64,000 nt of DNA, taken from assembly GCA_048013815.1 (NCBI GenBank), contig CM106585.1:1302001-1366000 (forward strand), read 5' to 3'. This document shows, piece by piece, positions 33,302-45,179 of this stretch. The notes under the pieces were generated by a model. It made no database searches. It was not told where the DNA came from and worked only from the letters and a program-made list of their open reading frames with translations. The stretch's first letter is position 1. Every line of letters starts with the position of its first letter. The position numbers and the translations under genes are program-made. Origin of the DNA: Setoptus koraiensis (taxonomy: Eukaryota > Arthropoda).

Positions 33302-36300
33302 ATGTTCCGCGTTGGACTTGTGAAATTACTGACAGTGCTCAGTGTATTGTCAGTTAATTCAAAATTAGTACCCGTGCATGGATCTATATTCGATATACCA
33401 GAATGGAATAAGAATGCGGTGAGAATCTGAACATCTAACAAATCTCTCTTCAAATCATTAAACATTGCTTCACGAGCTTGTGAGAGAATGTCTTCTTAGA
33501 TCTATCGAAATATCTCCACATCACCTTGATCGCTTCATACATGATAAAATTCCTACTCCTCTGAAAGATAGTGTATGTGAATATTTTCATAAATTAAAAG
33601 ACAAGATCGGCATAGTATGCGCCGTTGATACTCGCACCCTTTGGCAGCACTTCAATTAGGAGAATTCCTTCCTTGTCCCAAAAAACTGAAATAATTATGG
33701 TCCTCTTATCACTCACCCGTTTCCCTCTCGTCGGAGCGTCATAACCTCTCTGTCTCCGTTCAGCTCTACTCGTCCTACTGTCGAGAGTGCTCACAGAAGT
33801 TTCATCACAGGAAATTAAATTAGTCTAAATGATAGAGATGGCGATGAATCGGCTTCAAACGGATAACCGTCGGTTTATCCGTTAGAGAATCGTTCACAGC
33901 TGGTTTTGGACTTGTGTTTGAAATTCATCAGGTTCAACGGTTTATCCGTGTAGAATCCGTTCGAAACCGACTATCCGTTCACGAACAGTTCTTGAACAGA
34001 TTCTAAGCAGACAAACAGTCGAATCTGGTGCGAGTGAAACATACTCACTCACTGCATGCATAGCAACAAACTTTGCAAACATCGCGGGCTTCCGTGTGTG
34101 AGCGCATTTAATACATCGCATGCAACTTACAATATTGTTGGCGATAGTTGAAAACGGTTGGATAAGGTCAATAAATATTAGCGGCAATCACTTAATTCAG
34201 TGGTTTTAGTTAATTCGGTGTGTTTCAACTGACTCAATTGCTCAGTTGAGCAACACGAAACATCCAAAACAATTGACAAACAAGCGATTTTCAGCGCCTT
34301 TTATTGTCTGGCGTCTCAATGTCTGGCGCGTTTGAGCGGCTTGATCTGTCTGCATTAATCTGTCAGAATCTATTTCTTTTTGAATTTTCAATCAATATAA
34401 TAATATCGGTCTTGAGTAAACACATATTGTTTCATTATTTTCGATCGAATTGAGGAGAATTCTATTTTTGTTCGAAATGAGTAGACCATTATCTAGACAA
34501 GATAGTAATGATATCGAGAGGAAGAAAGAGTATATTCGGAGTTGATTACAGAAGAAAGATGGAGCTAAATTGGTATCGATGGAAGAAGTGAGTAAGAAAT
34601 CTTATAGCGAAGTTTTGAACAGCTTTTCACTTTTATCATACACTCATATCGGTGTATTCAAGTGAGTATTGAATCAATAGTTGCAGTGATGCTAGATGTT
34701 CAAATGTGAATGAATGAATGTGAAGAGATATCTAGATTGAGCGCGTGAAATATCAGAAGTACAAAAGATAGATGAAAGTATTTTCGGTTATACTTGCGAA
34801 GTGGGCACCCATCAGATTGAGGTATTTTGGGTATTTTTGGGTAGGGTATAGTACCCTGATACCAGATTGGGTATTTATAATATGTAGAAACTTACGGTTT
34901 CCGAATTACCCGAGGTACCGCACAGTGGGCGTTTTGAGATATCCGACGACCGCTAGCGGTTCCCACTCCTTTTTTAGAAGATAATTTTGTTACAGCAAGG
35001 TACAGTCGAGTATTTTGAACTCAGAAATCGTATACCGGAAGTGTTAAAATGAACCCGATGTGCGATACCAGGGTTTACCCGAGTATTTCGGGTATCCGAG
35101 TTAGTAATAGGCTGCGCGAGGGTAATAATCACAACCGCATGAGTGCGGCATGACCGTTGCCGTCACCCGTCACCAAGGTAGATACCACAGTCGGGACCGC
35201 ACCTGTGATGGGTCTGAGAACTCGGCCTGCGGCCTCGTAATCTGGAGGCCGTCACATCTCCGTCGTCGCTTCCGCGACGACTGCGTGCGACGGGAACCCT
35301 TCGGGTAGGGTTGATGAGCGCTTCGGGTATCGGGCTGCGCCCTCTACCCTCCGCTCACATGACTGCAAACCATAGACGAGAGTAAGAGACAAGAAGAAAA
35401 GTTGAAAGCCTCGGAACATGATTTAAGCGCCTCGACGACTTGTGTGGCGACATGTCTGAGCCTCTTGGCGCACGTATTTTCTCGTGCGCGCGAATATTTC
35501 GTCCCGGGCGGAACACCCGCGCGGTTTTTCCTGAACATCTCTGAAACCGGAAGTCGCACAGGCATGAAATGGACTACATTGAACTGAGAATGACTGTAGT
35601 CTGCTGCATACTAAGTTTCATGTTTCTAGCTTGAAGTTAAACCTAAAACCGGAAGAAGTGATTTCTACACTTCCGGTCTAGAAGAATCGTCATCAGGGGC
35701 TTCTAGAGTAACCATATGGTGAGTTTCGTGGTGATCTGATGGGTGCCCACTTCGCAAGAACACCCGTATTTTCTTCTAATCGAGTCCGAAAATTCATCTC
35801 ACGAGACAGTTCTCTTGATCGTTTCAACATTATCTCATTAAGATGTCGGCCATTCAAGCTTTTGGCTTTTTAACATTTCGGCCATAAGAAGTTCGGCTAT
35901 CTCAATTTCGGCGTTATAATTTTTGGCCTTATGATTTCGGCGTTTTGATCATTCGGCCTTGTGAAGTTCGGCCTTTCGGCAGTTACCCCATACACACACT
36001 CTGAAGAGGATCTGCTCGAGAAAAGTATCGATTTTAAGAAAATATCCAAAGAAGATGGGCCATCATTGTTATTAGCACAATCATTTGTCGCTTGCAATGG
36101 ATGTCTAGCCATATTCCAGCATGATCCAGTGATGAGTGATAAAACTACCCTCTCTTCGCATTCCAAATTTCATAATATTATACCTCAAATGAGACAATTC
36201 GATCATTAGACTGAACCTCGAAGGAAGAAATTGAGAGGCGAAGATAAACATGTTTGCGATGATTCTGTGGTCAAATCCATCTGTAAAAGACTTCGTCCAT

Positions 36301-39300
36301 TCTCAGTTATTGATGATGTTTAATTCAGATCCATGATCCAAAATTTCATCAAAATAGGTCCACAACATAGGAATGTTGTAGTCGATGATATTTTGCATAC
36401 AAGAAATTTTTACAAAGAGAAGAAGATATCAAAGAAATACGATGATTTTGTTGCATCTTTCCCACTCAATCTGAATGAATTCTATGGCGTCTCGTGCACT
36501 TCTGGCATGTGGAAAGAGACCGTGAGCGGTAAAAGTTATATTTGCTTGACCATCCATTATGCAGATAAGGAAGCTGGCCAAATATCATCGAGAATATGGG
36601 CTTGTGAACAATTAGACAATCACTCAAGTGATGACATCAAATCTTGGTTTGATAGAAAGAAAAGACAATTTAAATTGGAAGACAACTTGTTGTCCCCTCA
36701 GTCAAAGAACTGAGGTGGGGACATCGTAGGTCGTGAAGGTGCTGTTGATTTACTACTCCCCAGTTCTCCCTCAATCTCCCAAATCTCCAGAAAACCAAAG
36801 AAAAAGAAAAACTTCAGCTGACGAGAAAAAAAAGTGTGACCAATATCGTGACAAATATCGTGACTGATATCGTGACCGATCGATAGTGTGACATTTCTCC
36901 TTAAAAGTATAAAGATCTACGTTCGTAACCTCCCTACGATTTGAAAAGTTTATCATGGTCACAGACAATGGCGCAAACATAAAGAAAGCTATGAATTCCA
37001 GCTTTTATTTCAGTTGTGCTTGCCACAACATCAATCTTGTTGTCCGCTCTTTAATTGAAAACATGAAAGTCACCTACTTGAATGAATCGGAAAGATTAAA
37101 TACTCAACTCACCTTGTATGACGACGTTTTAACTGTTTCATGAAAACAACACATTCCGGTCAGTGTGAAAGAATTGATCGAGCGACGTAAATCATTGGTG
37201 GCCTATTTCAAGAAAAGTAGGTTGCAGTCCAGACTCGGCACAACTTTAAAACAATCTGTTGTCGCAAGATGGAACAGCGAATATATAATGATAAACTCTA
37301 TCATCACCAATTATGATGAGCCGAAACTATTGCTCACTGAGGCCGATAAGACAGACGAATATTTGTTCAGCTCCAGAGAGTTTGAAATATTGGTCGCTCT
37401 TTCGAACATTCTCAAAAAATTCAATAATGTGATTGAACACATGTCATTCCAGAGAAAAGTGACACTGCCATACGTACTAATTTGGTACGATCATCTGAAA
37501 GAGTTCTTCACAGCTAATCGAAGCGATCTCTCTATCTCAGCTCAAATTAAACGAGAGATCAGTAGCGCTATAGATATCAAGTAGAAAAGTAAATTGTCCA
37601 GTTGTTTGTTTGCTTTGTTGCACTTTATTGCATCATTTTTGAATCCTTGATACATGAAACTTTTTTTTCTCAAAGACGCCTTAAAAACCGATGAAACTGT
37701 TGACGAAGTCATAGATTCGGTTACAGAACTTCTCATTGACCGATCTGTAGATGCTGTAGATGTTGTGTCTCAAATAAGTGAAGATGATCCACAAGACAAC
37801 ATATTCTCGACTAGAGAGGAGCGTGAAATTCCATTGTCAAGCAGAGATAGAGCGAGAAACTTGCTCAATATATAAACATTCGGACCTCGACCAGAACTGT
37901 CTAGATTACTGCCTGAATGGTAAATTTAATCTTGTGAAGTATTGGACAGCTTCATATGATACTTATAAATATTTGTCTGATATCGCTCTATGGGTCAACT
38001 CTTGCCCAGCTTCGAGTGTTTCTTCAGAGTCTTGCTTTAGTTACACATCTTATCTAATCAATCCAAGAAGAAATAGATTGGCGGCTAAGAATGTCGACAA
38101 ACTAATGGTATTATATACAAATGATCTTCAATAAACACTAATTGTATCTTAACAATGAAAAATTCACGTAGTTAGATCGTGAATTATCATCCAACCTTGA
38201 GTCTGCAAGATATTCATTCACTTCCGGTTATCCGTTGGATAACCGTTCTTGATCCGTTACGGTTATGGATTCTATTTCAGCGAATGAACGGATTGGATAA
38301 CCGTTGTCGGTTGTCCATTGCCATGTCTACTGAATGATTAGTCAAGTAATCTGAAAGTTTCAAAAGAGCGACGAAAGGGTCTTAAGTTCTGTATGCGTGA
38401 GACTATTTATTTGGCTAGTGACTACAAGAGTCAGTACTATTAGTTGATAATCCAGTAAGTGTGAGATTAGTCCTCTTTAATTCTTAGTTATGTTAATCTA
38501 TTAGAGCCGGCTTCCAGCTATAACATGGACGTTACTCAGGTTGAATCGAAGACCAGGTATTGCTATACGTCAACACTTTTGAGTTCGAAGGTCTACTTTT
38601 GGTGCTTCTCAAACTCGATTGGCCTTTTCTTATTTCTAACGAGATCAACAGAAACATATTCTTCCAAGCAGTTGCGACTTTGTTTAAAATTCCCGTTCTG
38701 ACCCAGAAACGCTACTAATCTGATAGATGTCTAAATAATCATGGGTCAAAACTCATATGAATCGATATTCTGAGATGCTAACCGTTTTTCTATTTTCCAG
38801 CAGTGCATTCCTGGTGCAGGTACTGCCCCAACATTGAGTGATTTTTATATGAAACAGATGGAATCTGACGCATCTGAGGATGATATTTTAATAAATCTTG
38901 CGATGATGCAGTATCAGTCTTTTGAGGAGTCCATTCATATCGGGAATATGGTATCGTGGGACACAGAGCAGCGAAAATCGCTTCAAAAGAGAATTCGCAA
39001 TCTTGTAGAGAAAAGGCGGAGAAGGTTTTTCAGAAGTGATGAGTACTCGGCTACTTTACTTATGATCTTTCTTGATGATTTTGACTTAGCAATTACTGAT
39101 GATCGAGATGCTTCCAAAGATCGAGCTCAGTCGATAGCCTATTATCTGACACATCTATTGCAGGAAAAGGAAGGTAAAGTAAGGTTAAAAAGGAGTCCTT
39201 CGGCTGATCAGGATAGCAAAAAAAGAATTTCCAACAATTTAAACCCTCACGAGGAGAAAAATGTCTTGGATCTGGCATATTATTACCAATTATACATGTT

Positions 39301-42300
39301 AGTTGAGAAAGCATTAAAGGAAATTAAAGATAAAAAGTCGAGATGGTCGGTAGAGAGCTTCATCCGCTTTGCAGGTGAACTGCTCTACCCTAAGACGACT
39401 GATCGCAACCAGAAGAATCTCAATGATCGAGTTGTAAAGAACATGCAGTCTAAGATAGGAACCGGATCATTCCCTGAGTTCAGAGATCGCTATACGCATG
39501 GACAGTTCTACCGTGAAATAAAATTAAGTGGTGATATTAGGTCCGCATATGAACGTTATATATTACCTTCTATCAGAAACATTTGTCTCCAGGAAATGGC
39601 AAAGCTGAACTCAAAAGAAGGATTGAATAAATTAACTGAACAGCAGCGTAAACTTTTGACATCTATCAACAAAGTCTTAGAAAATGAAAAGGAAACTGAA
39701 ATTGTTGAAAATTGTGTAGACTCTCATGTGATTGATAAAGAATTAGGACTTTTCGTTATGAAAAGACGAGATGACGACAAAAGGGACCTTACGAAGGAAG
39801 TAATGGCTAAAATAAAACAGCAGCGAACGCTGGTGAGTTCTAAAATTGAGCAAGCCGTTGAATTAATGGTCACAAATATGATCGGTGGCGGCCTAACGAT
39901 TAGTGAAATAGGAAATGGATTGGAAAATGTTGGAATAACGGACAGCAAAAATGAGTTGCGAGATTTTATTAAAAATTCATTTGCAGAAATATTGGAGAGA
40001 AGGAAGAAGGAGTACCTCAAACTGATAACTGTGGATTTGAGAGGCGAACCCCTTCCTGCTGAAATTTTCCTTCCTTTTCATGACTTGCTCTCTAAAGAGG
40101 ACCAGCTAAAGGAAACTCAAACCAAGAGAGGAGATAAAGACTACTATGATGAATTCCGTAATAAAGTTTCACACACCGATATAAGCGTGAATCAACTAGT
40201 GGATGAGTTTGTTGCACAGAAACTCAAAATTCTAGCAAAATTCAAGTCAGAAATTGTGAGATTGGGAGAATCTATCCAGAAATCTCACCTTCAAGAATTA
40301 GTTAAATCTCTTCAAGAATCGAAAGGAGGGAAAAAAGGAGGGAAAAAAGGAGGCCGAACAAAAAATGCGGAGAAAGATGACACAGAAGAGATTCGTATGG
40401 CATTTATGGACATTTTTTCTCAATTCCGCTACTGCGAACCCCAATCGGCCAGAGCTAATCGGATTAAAGCATCTGCACTCCAGCATTTTTCAGGGAAGGG
40501 ATGTTTTGAAATAGAGGAAGCAAAGAAATTTGCAACGGTGGATGAAAACTCTGAGATTACTTCAATAGACAGTGAAAAGTTACTGTCTACTATTGAGGTA
40601 GCCCGAAATGTAGGTGATTCAGAAACCGTTCATCGTCTCGTCGATCTTACGAATACATGTGAAGTTACTGGTAAAGATAAGTTTGCTGTTGCTCGAATCA
40701 GTGAAGTACATCGGCAGTACAGCCACTTGCAAAAAATAGGAAGAATAGCAGGTCACATTAATGGTGGATTGATGGTGGAGGATTTCGTTAGTGACCTCAT
40801 CGCAGGCGATTTCGAGGATGCAGCGATAAGCGTGGGCTTTCTCTCTGCTAGTCATGGTCTCGCAAAAGTAGCAGGCGCAGCTTTATCAAAAGGTTTTGCA
40901 TTATGTTCAGTCGGAAAATTGGTGATTGGACGAATTTTAATGATAGCAGCTCCATTTATTTCTAGAATTCCATTACTTATGGTTGTATGGGATCTGTTCG
41001 AACAGGAAAAAGAATACGATAAAGGCAATAAGGATGCTATTGTTCCTATAATAGGTGACGCAATACAACTAGGTGCTGAATTTATTTCTCTTTGCGTTGA
41101 GACTTCTGAAATCTTTGGACTAATCAGTGGTGTATCTGCTGTGCTTGGTCCTGTCACACAAATTATAGGACTAGTCGTATTCACAACTGTGAAGATATAT
41201 TCAGCAGTGAAGATTATTCAGAGGGTTGATGAGAAAATTCATCTAACGGGAATGGAGGAATTCGAGGAAGGTTTAAGGGTATTTCTGGGCTTGCAGCTTG
41301 GTGAAAAAATCAAATCGTTACTTCAAGAGAAAGAATCAAATGATCAAGTGGTAGTGGAAATGGTGAATTTCCTCAAGAACAACCCGCAAATAAAAAGAGC
41401 TATCTTCCCTAATTATAGTACCCAAAGCTCTACTACTTTCAATTACGTCTTACTAGATAATAAGCTAGACACAAATGAATTAGAGTGGAAAAGAACAGCA
41501 CCTGGGGACCCAGCTGAGGGAAAAATTTACTTTACAATAGAAGACGAAATGAATAATAGTTGTGGCTTAAAGTGGTTCAAACGCGGCCAAAATGACATGA
41601 TTGTCGGGAAGTTATTCTGTGCTCCAAGTCCCAAAGACGAACCTGGTATACCTCTAACCGAGAAGACATATAGAGCCGATGCAATAGGTATTAAGTACAA
41701 CAAGGACAGAGAGGGAGAAATGACATACATCAATCTCGCTAATGGAAATTACGGAATTATTGGTTTTCGTAATAAACCAAACATCTTCGTTATAGGTTCG
41801 GGTCACAAAGATATAAGAGGAGGAGACCGCAATGATCTTTTTAAATTTATAGCAGACATCAGGGGCAAAGATGGTTCAATTGATGGTCTAGGAGGGAACG
41901 ATACCGTTGATATCAGTTACCTCGAATCAGTGTCAGGTGACGACATTATGTATTTTCAAGAAGGACGCCTGTTCAATAAAGATAAAACAATCGATTTTAA
42001 AGTAAAAAATATAAACAAATTTATTGGAAGAAGAGAGAGGACAGATATCGTGGCTACCACCTGTGATACCATGCATGTTGATACTAAAGGTGGAGTTTTT
42101 GGAGGTGGATTCATGAGTTCTGAGATTGGTGGATTTTATTCTCGTCCGGACATTATCACAATTCCTAACGGTGTTGCTTCTATTGGAGACATCAACTATG
42201 ATGTATGTAACTACGATGTCAAAGTCATCATCTGGCCTGATACAGTGGTCAAAAGTAAAGCTGAATCAGGAACAGTCACATATATTGTAAGTGAAAAAAT

Positions 42301-44677
42301 AGTTGGTTTCGCAGTTGTTGACATAGATTCGACACCAAAAGTCAACCATCAATTCATTTTTGCAAAATACGAATTGAGTCATATCTCATCTATCCGGAGA
42401 GAGAAATTCAGCATAAAATTCATCATTCAAGATAATTTCGAGTTGTCTGTCACAGGTGCTATCTCTGGCTCTAGCTATCAATTCAGTGATGGTTTGAAAA
42501 TCATTGTTGGAAACAGCAACATGTATGCATTGCATAAGAATCACCAACCAATTGCTGACTATTTTGTACAAATATACTCTAATTTTGCAATTAAGTTCAA
42601 GATGAACATTTACGTGCATTTTCCATTCAATGAAGTTCTCTCTGTTGGTCACGATCATCATGATGTCATGCAAAACGATCCGGATGCACGGATAAGTCAC
42701 TTAGTTGGTAACGGTGGCCATAACCAGTTTAGTCTGATCGCTCATGAAGGCAGAACCACTTGTGTATACATCTATAATCTAGAAAACACAAGATGTACTC
42801 TCGATCTGAGAGAAATTAACAAAAAATTCAAATTTGATGACCTCGTATCGAATCTACAGCAATTCGGTAAGGATCTAAAGATTGATTTATCAACTAAAAA
42901 TTCTTATTTAATTATAAGCATAATATTGAAAGACGCAATAATAAATTCCCGGTATAGAGGGTTGGATGTTCTGGTAAACGGTGTTCTCATGATCGAAAGA
43001 GCTGGTGAAGAGTTCAAGTTGTCACCTAAACCCTTAATTTTCAACGATAAATTTAAAACTGAATATGTTATTACGCCGAATGATGTTGAAAAGGGAAATT
43101 CAATACAAATATTGAGGTCCATAGGAAATTATGCATTGGCCCGTGACGAAAACACACTTGTCATAACAAATTCTCTACAACCTGGCAGCGATAGACATTG
43201 CACGGTTCTATTAGCTAACTTCTACACAGACGATAAGATGAAAACTTTGGATATAAAATTTAATTACAAGAAAATAGTTCTATCGAATGAATCCACTAGC
43301 ATAAGTGATAAAGAAGACTTATATAAAAGAACAGAGAAGTTCCGAGTCGATAATTATAATATGGTCATGGATTCCAGAACTATAAAAAGGAGCCTGCAGC
43401 GTAACGAAGATAAAGGTGCCTTAGAACTTACATTGAAACTCGACTATAATTTACACGAAGTTAGGTTTAACATCGATGAGCCTATGCGCAAAGAAGAACT
43501 AATAGTAGATAATTTACTTGGTGCGATAAGAAATGGTGACAAAGAGTGGCCAATTAATCATGATATGAACATTATTGGTGAAGATGGTGAGAGTTTATTT
43601 CACATAGCAGCATCGAAGGGATACATGGATGTGATCAAGTATCTGATTTCTATGAATGCCAATATTCATGCTAAAGACAATAATGGAATGACAGTGATGC
43701 ACTACGCAGCTAGTAAAGGAAGAATCAAGATTATAAAATATTTGATTGACATAGGTGTCGAAATCGATACTAGGTCTAAAGAAGGAAAGACTCCTCTACA
43801 ATCAGCGGCGAGTGCTGGCCATCTTCTTGCTATGAGGTACCTAATTAGCCTAGGTGCTGATGTGAATGTTACAAATCGCGATCAAGTTACGACTTTGCAC
43901 TACGGATCGGAAGGAAATAGTGTGGATGTCATAAAGTATCTACTCAAGCGTGGTTTCGAAATAAATGCCCTTACTCACCTGAAAAGAACACCTATCTATT
44001 ATGCCGCTCTAAAAGGAAGTTTAGAGGTGATGAAGTATCTAGTAGCGCATGGAGCGGGTGTTGCGTCTAGAGCAAGCCTTGGTAATACCGTTTTACATTA
44101 CGCCGCGAAAAGAGGTGATGTTGGAATAGTGTCCTATCTATTAAATCAAGGCATTGATATTGATTCTCAGAATCAATTGGGTAATACTCCGCTACATTCC
44201 GCTTCTTTCGAAGGGAATCTCAGTGTAGTCCGTTATCTAATAGGAAATGGTGCTGACATCAACATCAAGAACAGCAATGGGGAAAAGGCTGAAGATATAA
44301 TGAGAAGAAAGGGTCTCTTCTGTGACAACGCATTCAATAGTCGAATAGTTGGTCATGTTGGGTACGATGATCTTGATGAACTAGTTGAAAACCTTTTCAA
44401 CTCTATCATAAGGAAGGACAGTAGTTTATTCGTCGACAGAAAAGACATTTTCAAAATTCGAGATCAGTCTGGTAGAACACTATTGCATGCTGTCGCTTCA
44501 AAGGGATATATACCTGTTGCCAGATACTTGGTCGAAGGAGTTGGTGCTCAAGTTGATGCTGTCGATTATATAGATAGAACTCCTCTTTACTCTGCAATTT
44601 TTAATAACATGGTACAGGTAGTTAAATACTTGGTAGGAGAATGTGGAGCTGATATCCATCACAAAGATAACAAGTGA
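33302..44677 (+). CDS. Secreted TcdA/TcdB-pore-like, RTX-like, ankyrin-repeat giant protein (latrotoxin-like class)
   Basis: Two coding exons. Exon 1 (33302-33418) encodes 39 residues with a signal peptide (LVKLLTVLSVLSVNS). It has a GCG|GTGAGA donor in phase 0. Exon 2 starts at 38801 after TTCTATTTTCCAG, also phase 0, and stays open for 5.9 kb; together about 1997 residues. Layout: a charged, helical N-terminal region (residues about 50-640) with a GGKKGGKKGG tract near 546. Next come long hydrophobic helices (685-870), as in TcdA/TcdB-type pore domains, and a glycine/aspartate patch (1026-1082: GGDRNDLF, GLGGNDTVD) like RTX repeats. A beta-rich region follows (1085-1600), then about nine ankyrin repeats (1627 to the end). 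Such combinations are known from Wolbachia-type endosymbionts, phage WO and spider latrotoxins; extracellular pore formation is inferred. The frame ends within a few bases of a gap, so the true C terminus may lie beyond it. Nothing in the visible frame looks broken. The intron (33419-38800) is full of transposons. Confidence 0.75.
33594..33822 (-). mobile_element. mariner-type transposase fragment
   Basis: On the minus strand a frame reads SCDETSVSTLDSR and later KRTIIISVFWDKEGILLIEV followed by LPKGASINGAYYADL. These match the conserved central part of mariner transposases (CDET...W; V.FWD..G.....L..G.TIN..YY). Only about 75 residues remain. Its upstream end is cut by the hAT element, whose left target duplication starts at 33825. 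Confidence 0.8.
34793..35758. mobile_element. MITE-like element with 25-bp TIRs, nested in hAT
   Basis: Perfect 25-bp terminal inverted repeats (34793-34817 and 35734-35758), starting CTTGCGAAGTGGGCACCCAT. The interior shares the GGGTATTTTTGGGTAG start, CCGCTAGCGGT block, the 152-bp GC-rich repeat (35217-35368) and CCGGAAGT/GGTTTTAC-type sequence with the element at 24405, in opposite orientation. The terminal repeats themselves are unrelated in sequence. No clear target duplication and no transposase. Confidence 0.75.
35845..35980. repeat. 15-16-bp degenerate minisatellite ending in TTCGGC
   Basis: About nine consecutive units of the form (A/T-rich 9 bases)-TTCGGC(C/G/T), between the nested MITE and the BED finger exon of the hAT element. 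Confidence 0.75.
38338..38800 (+). other. Distal intron of toxin-like gene
   Basis: Unique AT-rich sequence after the hAT element. It ends in a good polypyrimidine tract and acceptor, CCGTTTTTCTATTTTCCAG, at 38800. Confidence 0.6.
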
Positions 44678-44679
44678 GG

Positions 44680-45179
44680 NNNNNNNNNNNNNNNNNNNNN
44701 NNNNNNNNNNNNNNNNNNNNNNNNNNNNNNNNNNNNNNNNNNNNNNNNNNNNNNNNNNNNNNNNNNNNNNNNNNNNNNNNNNNNNNNNNNNNNNNNNNNN
44801 NNNNNNNNNNNNNNNNNNNNNNNNNNNNNNNNNNNNNNNNNNNNNNNNNNNNNNNNNNNNNNNNNNNNNNNNNNNNNNNNNNNNNNNNNNNNNNNNNNNN
44901 NNNNNNNNNNNNNNNNNNNNNNNNNNNNNNNNNNNNNNNNNNNNNNNNNNNNNNNNNNNNNNNNNNNNNNNNNNNNNNNNNNNNNNNNNNNNNNNNNNNN
45001 NNNNNNNNNNNNNNNNNNNNNNNNNNNNNNNNNNNNNNNNNNNNNNNNNNNNNNNNNNNNNNNNNNNNNNNNNNNNNNNNNNNNNNNNNNNNNNNNNNNN
45101 NNNNNNNNNNNNNNNNNNNNNNNNNNNNNNNNNNNNNNNNNNNNNNNNNNNNNNNNNNNNNNNNNNNNNNNNNNNNNNN
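44680..45179. other. Assembly gap, 500 N
   Basis: Exactly 500 N, starting a few bases after the ankyrin-repeat frame of the toxin-like gene. Confidence 0.99.

Larger units (their letters stand above)
33833..38329 (+). mobile_element. hAT DNA transposon, degenerate, about 4.5 kb
   Basis: Ends read TAGAGATGGCGATG (left) and, inverted, TAGACATGGCAATG (right). They are bordered by near-identical 8-bp target duplications, CTAAATGA (33825-33832) and CTGAATGA (38330-38337). Multiple GGATAACCG subterminal repeats lie at both ends, typical of hAT. The interior has transposase pieces: a possible first exon at 34477, a BED zinc finger (about 35961-36209: CNGC...TTLSSHSKFH), a core with MVTDNGANIKKA (36955), and the C-terminal dimerisation block with PASSVSSESCF (about 37990-38134). 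The pieces lie in several frames, so it is inactive. A 966-bp MITE (34793-35758) is nested inside. The whole lies in the intron of the toxin-like gene. Confidence 0.85.

Noticed and set aside
33302-44679. Bacterial contamination or endosymbiont contig as the source of the toxin-like gene
   Set aside because: A phase-compatible signal-peptide exon with TATA box, consensus donor and acceptor, eukaryotic transposons in the intron and a host FAS1 gene on the same contig all argue for nuclear DNA.
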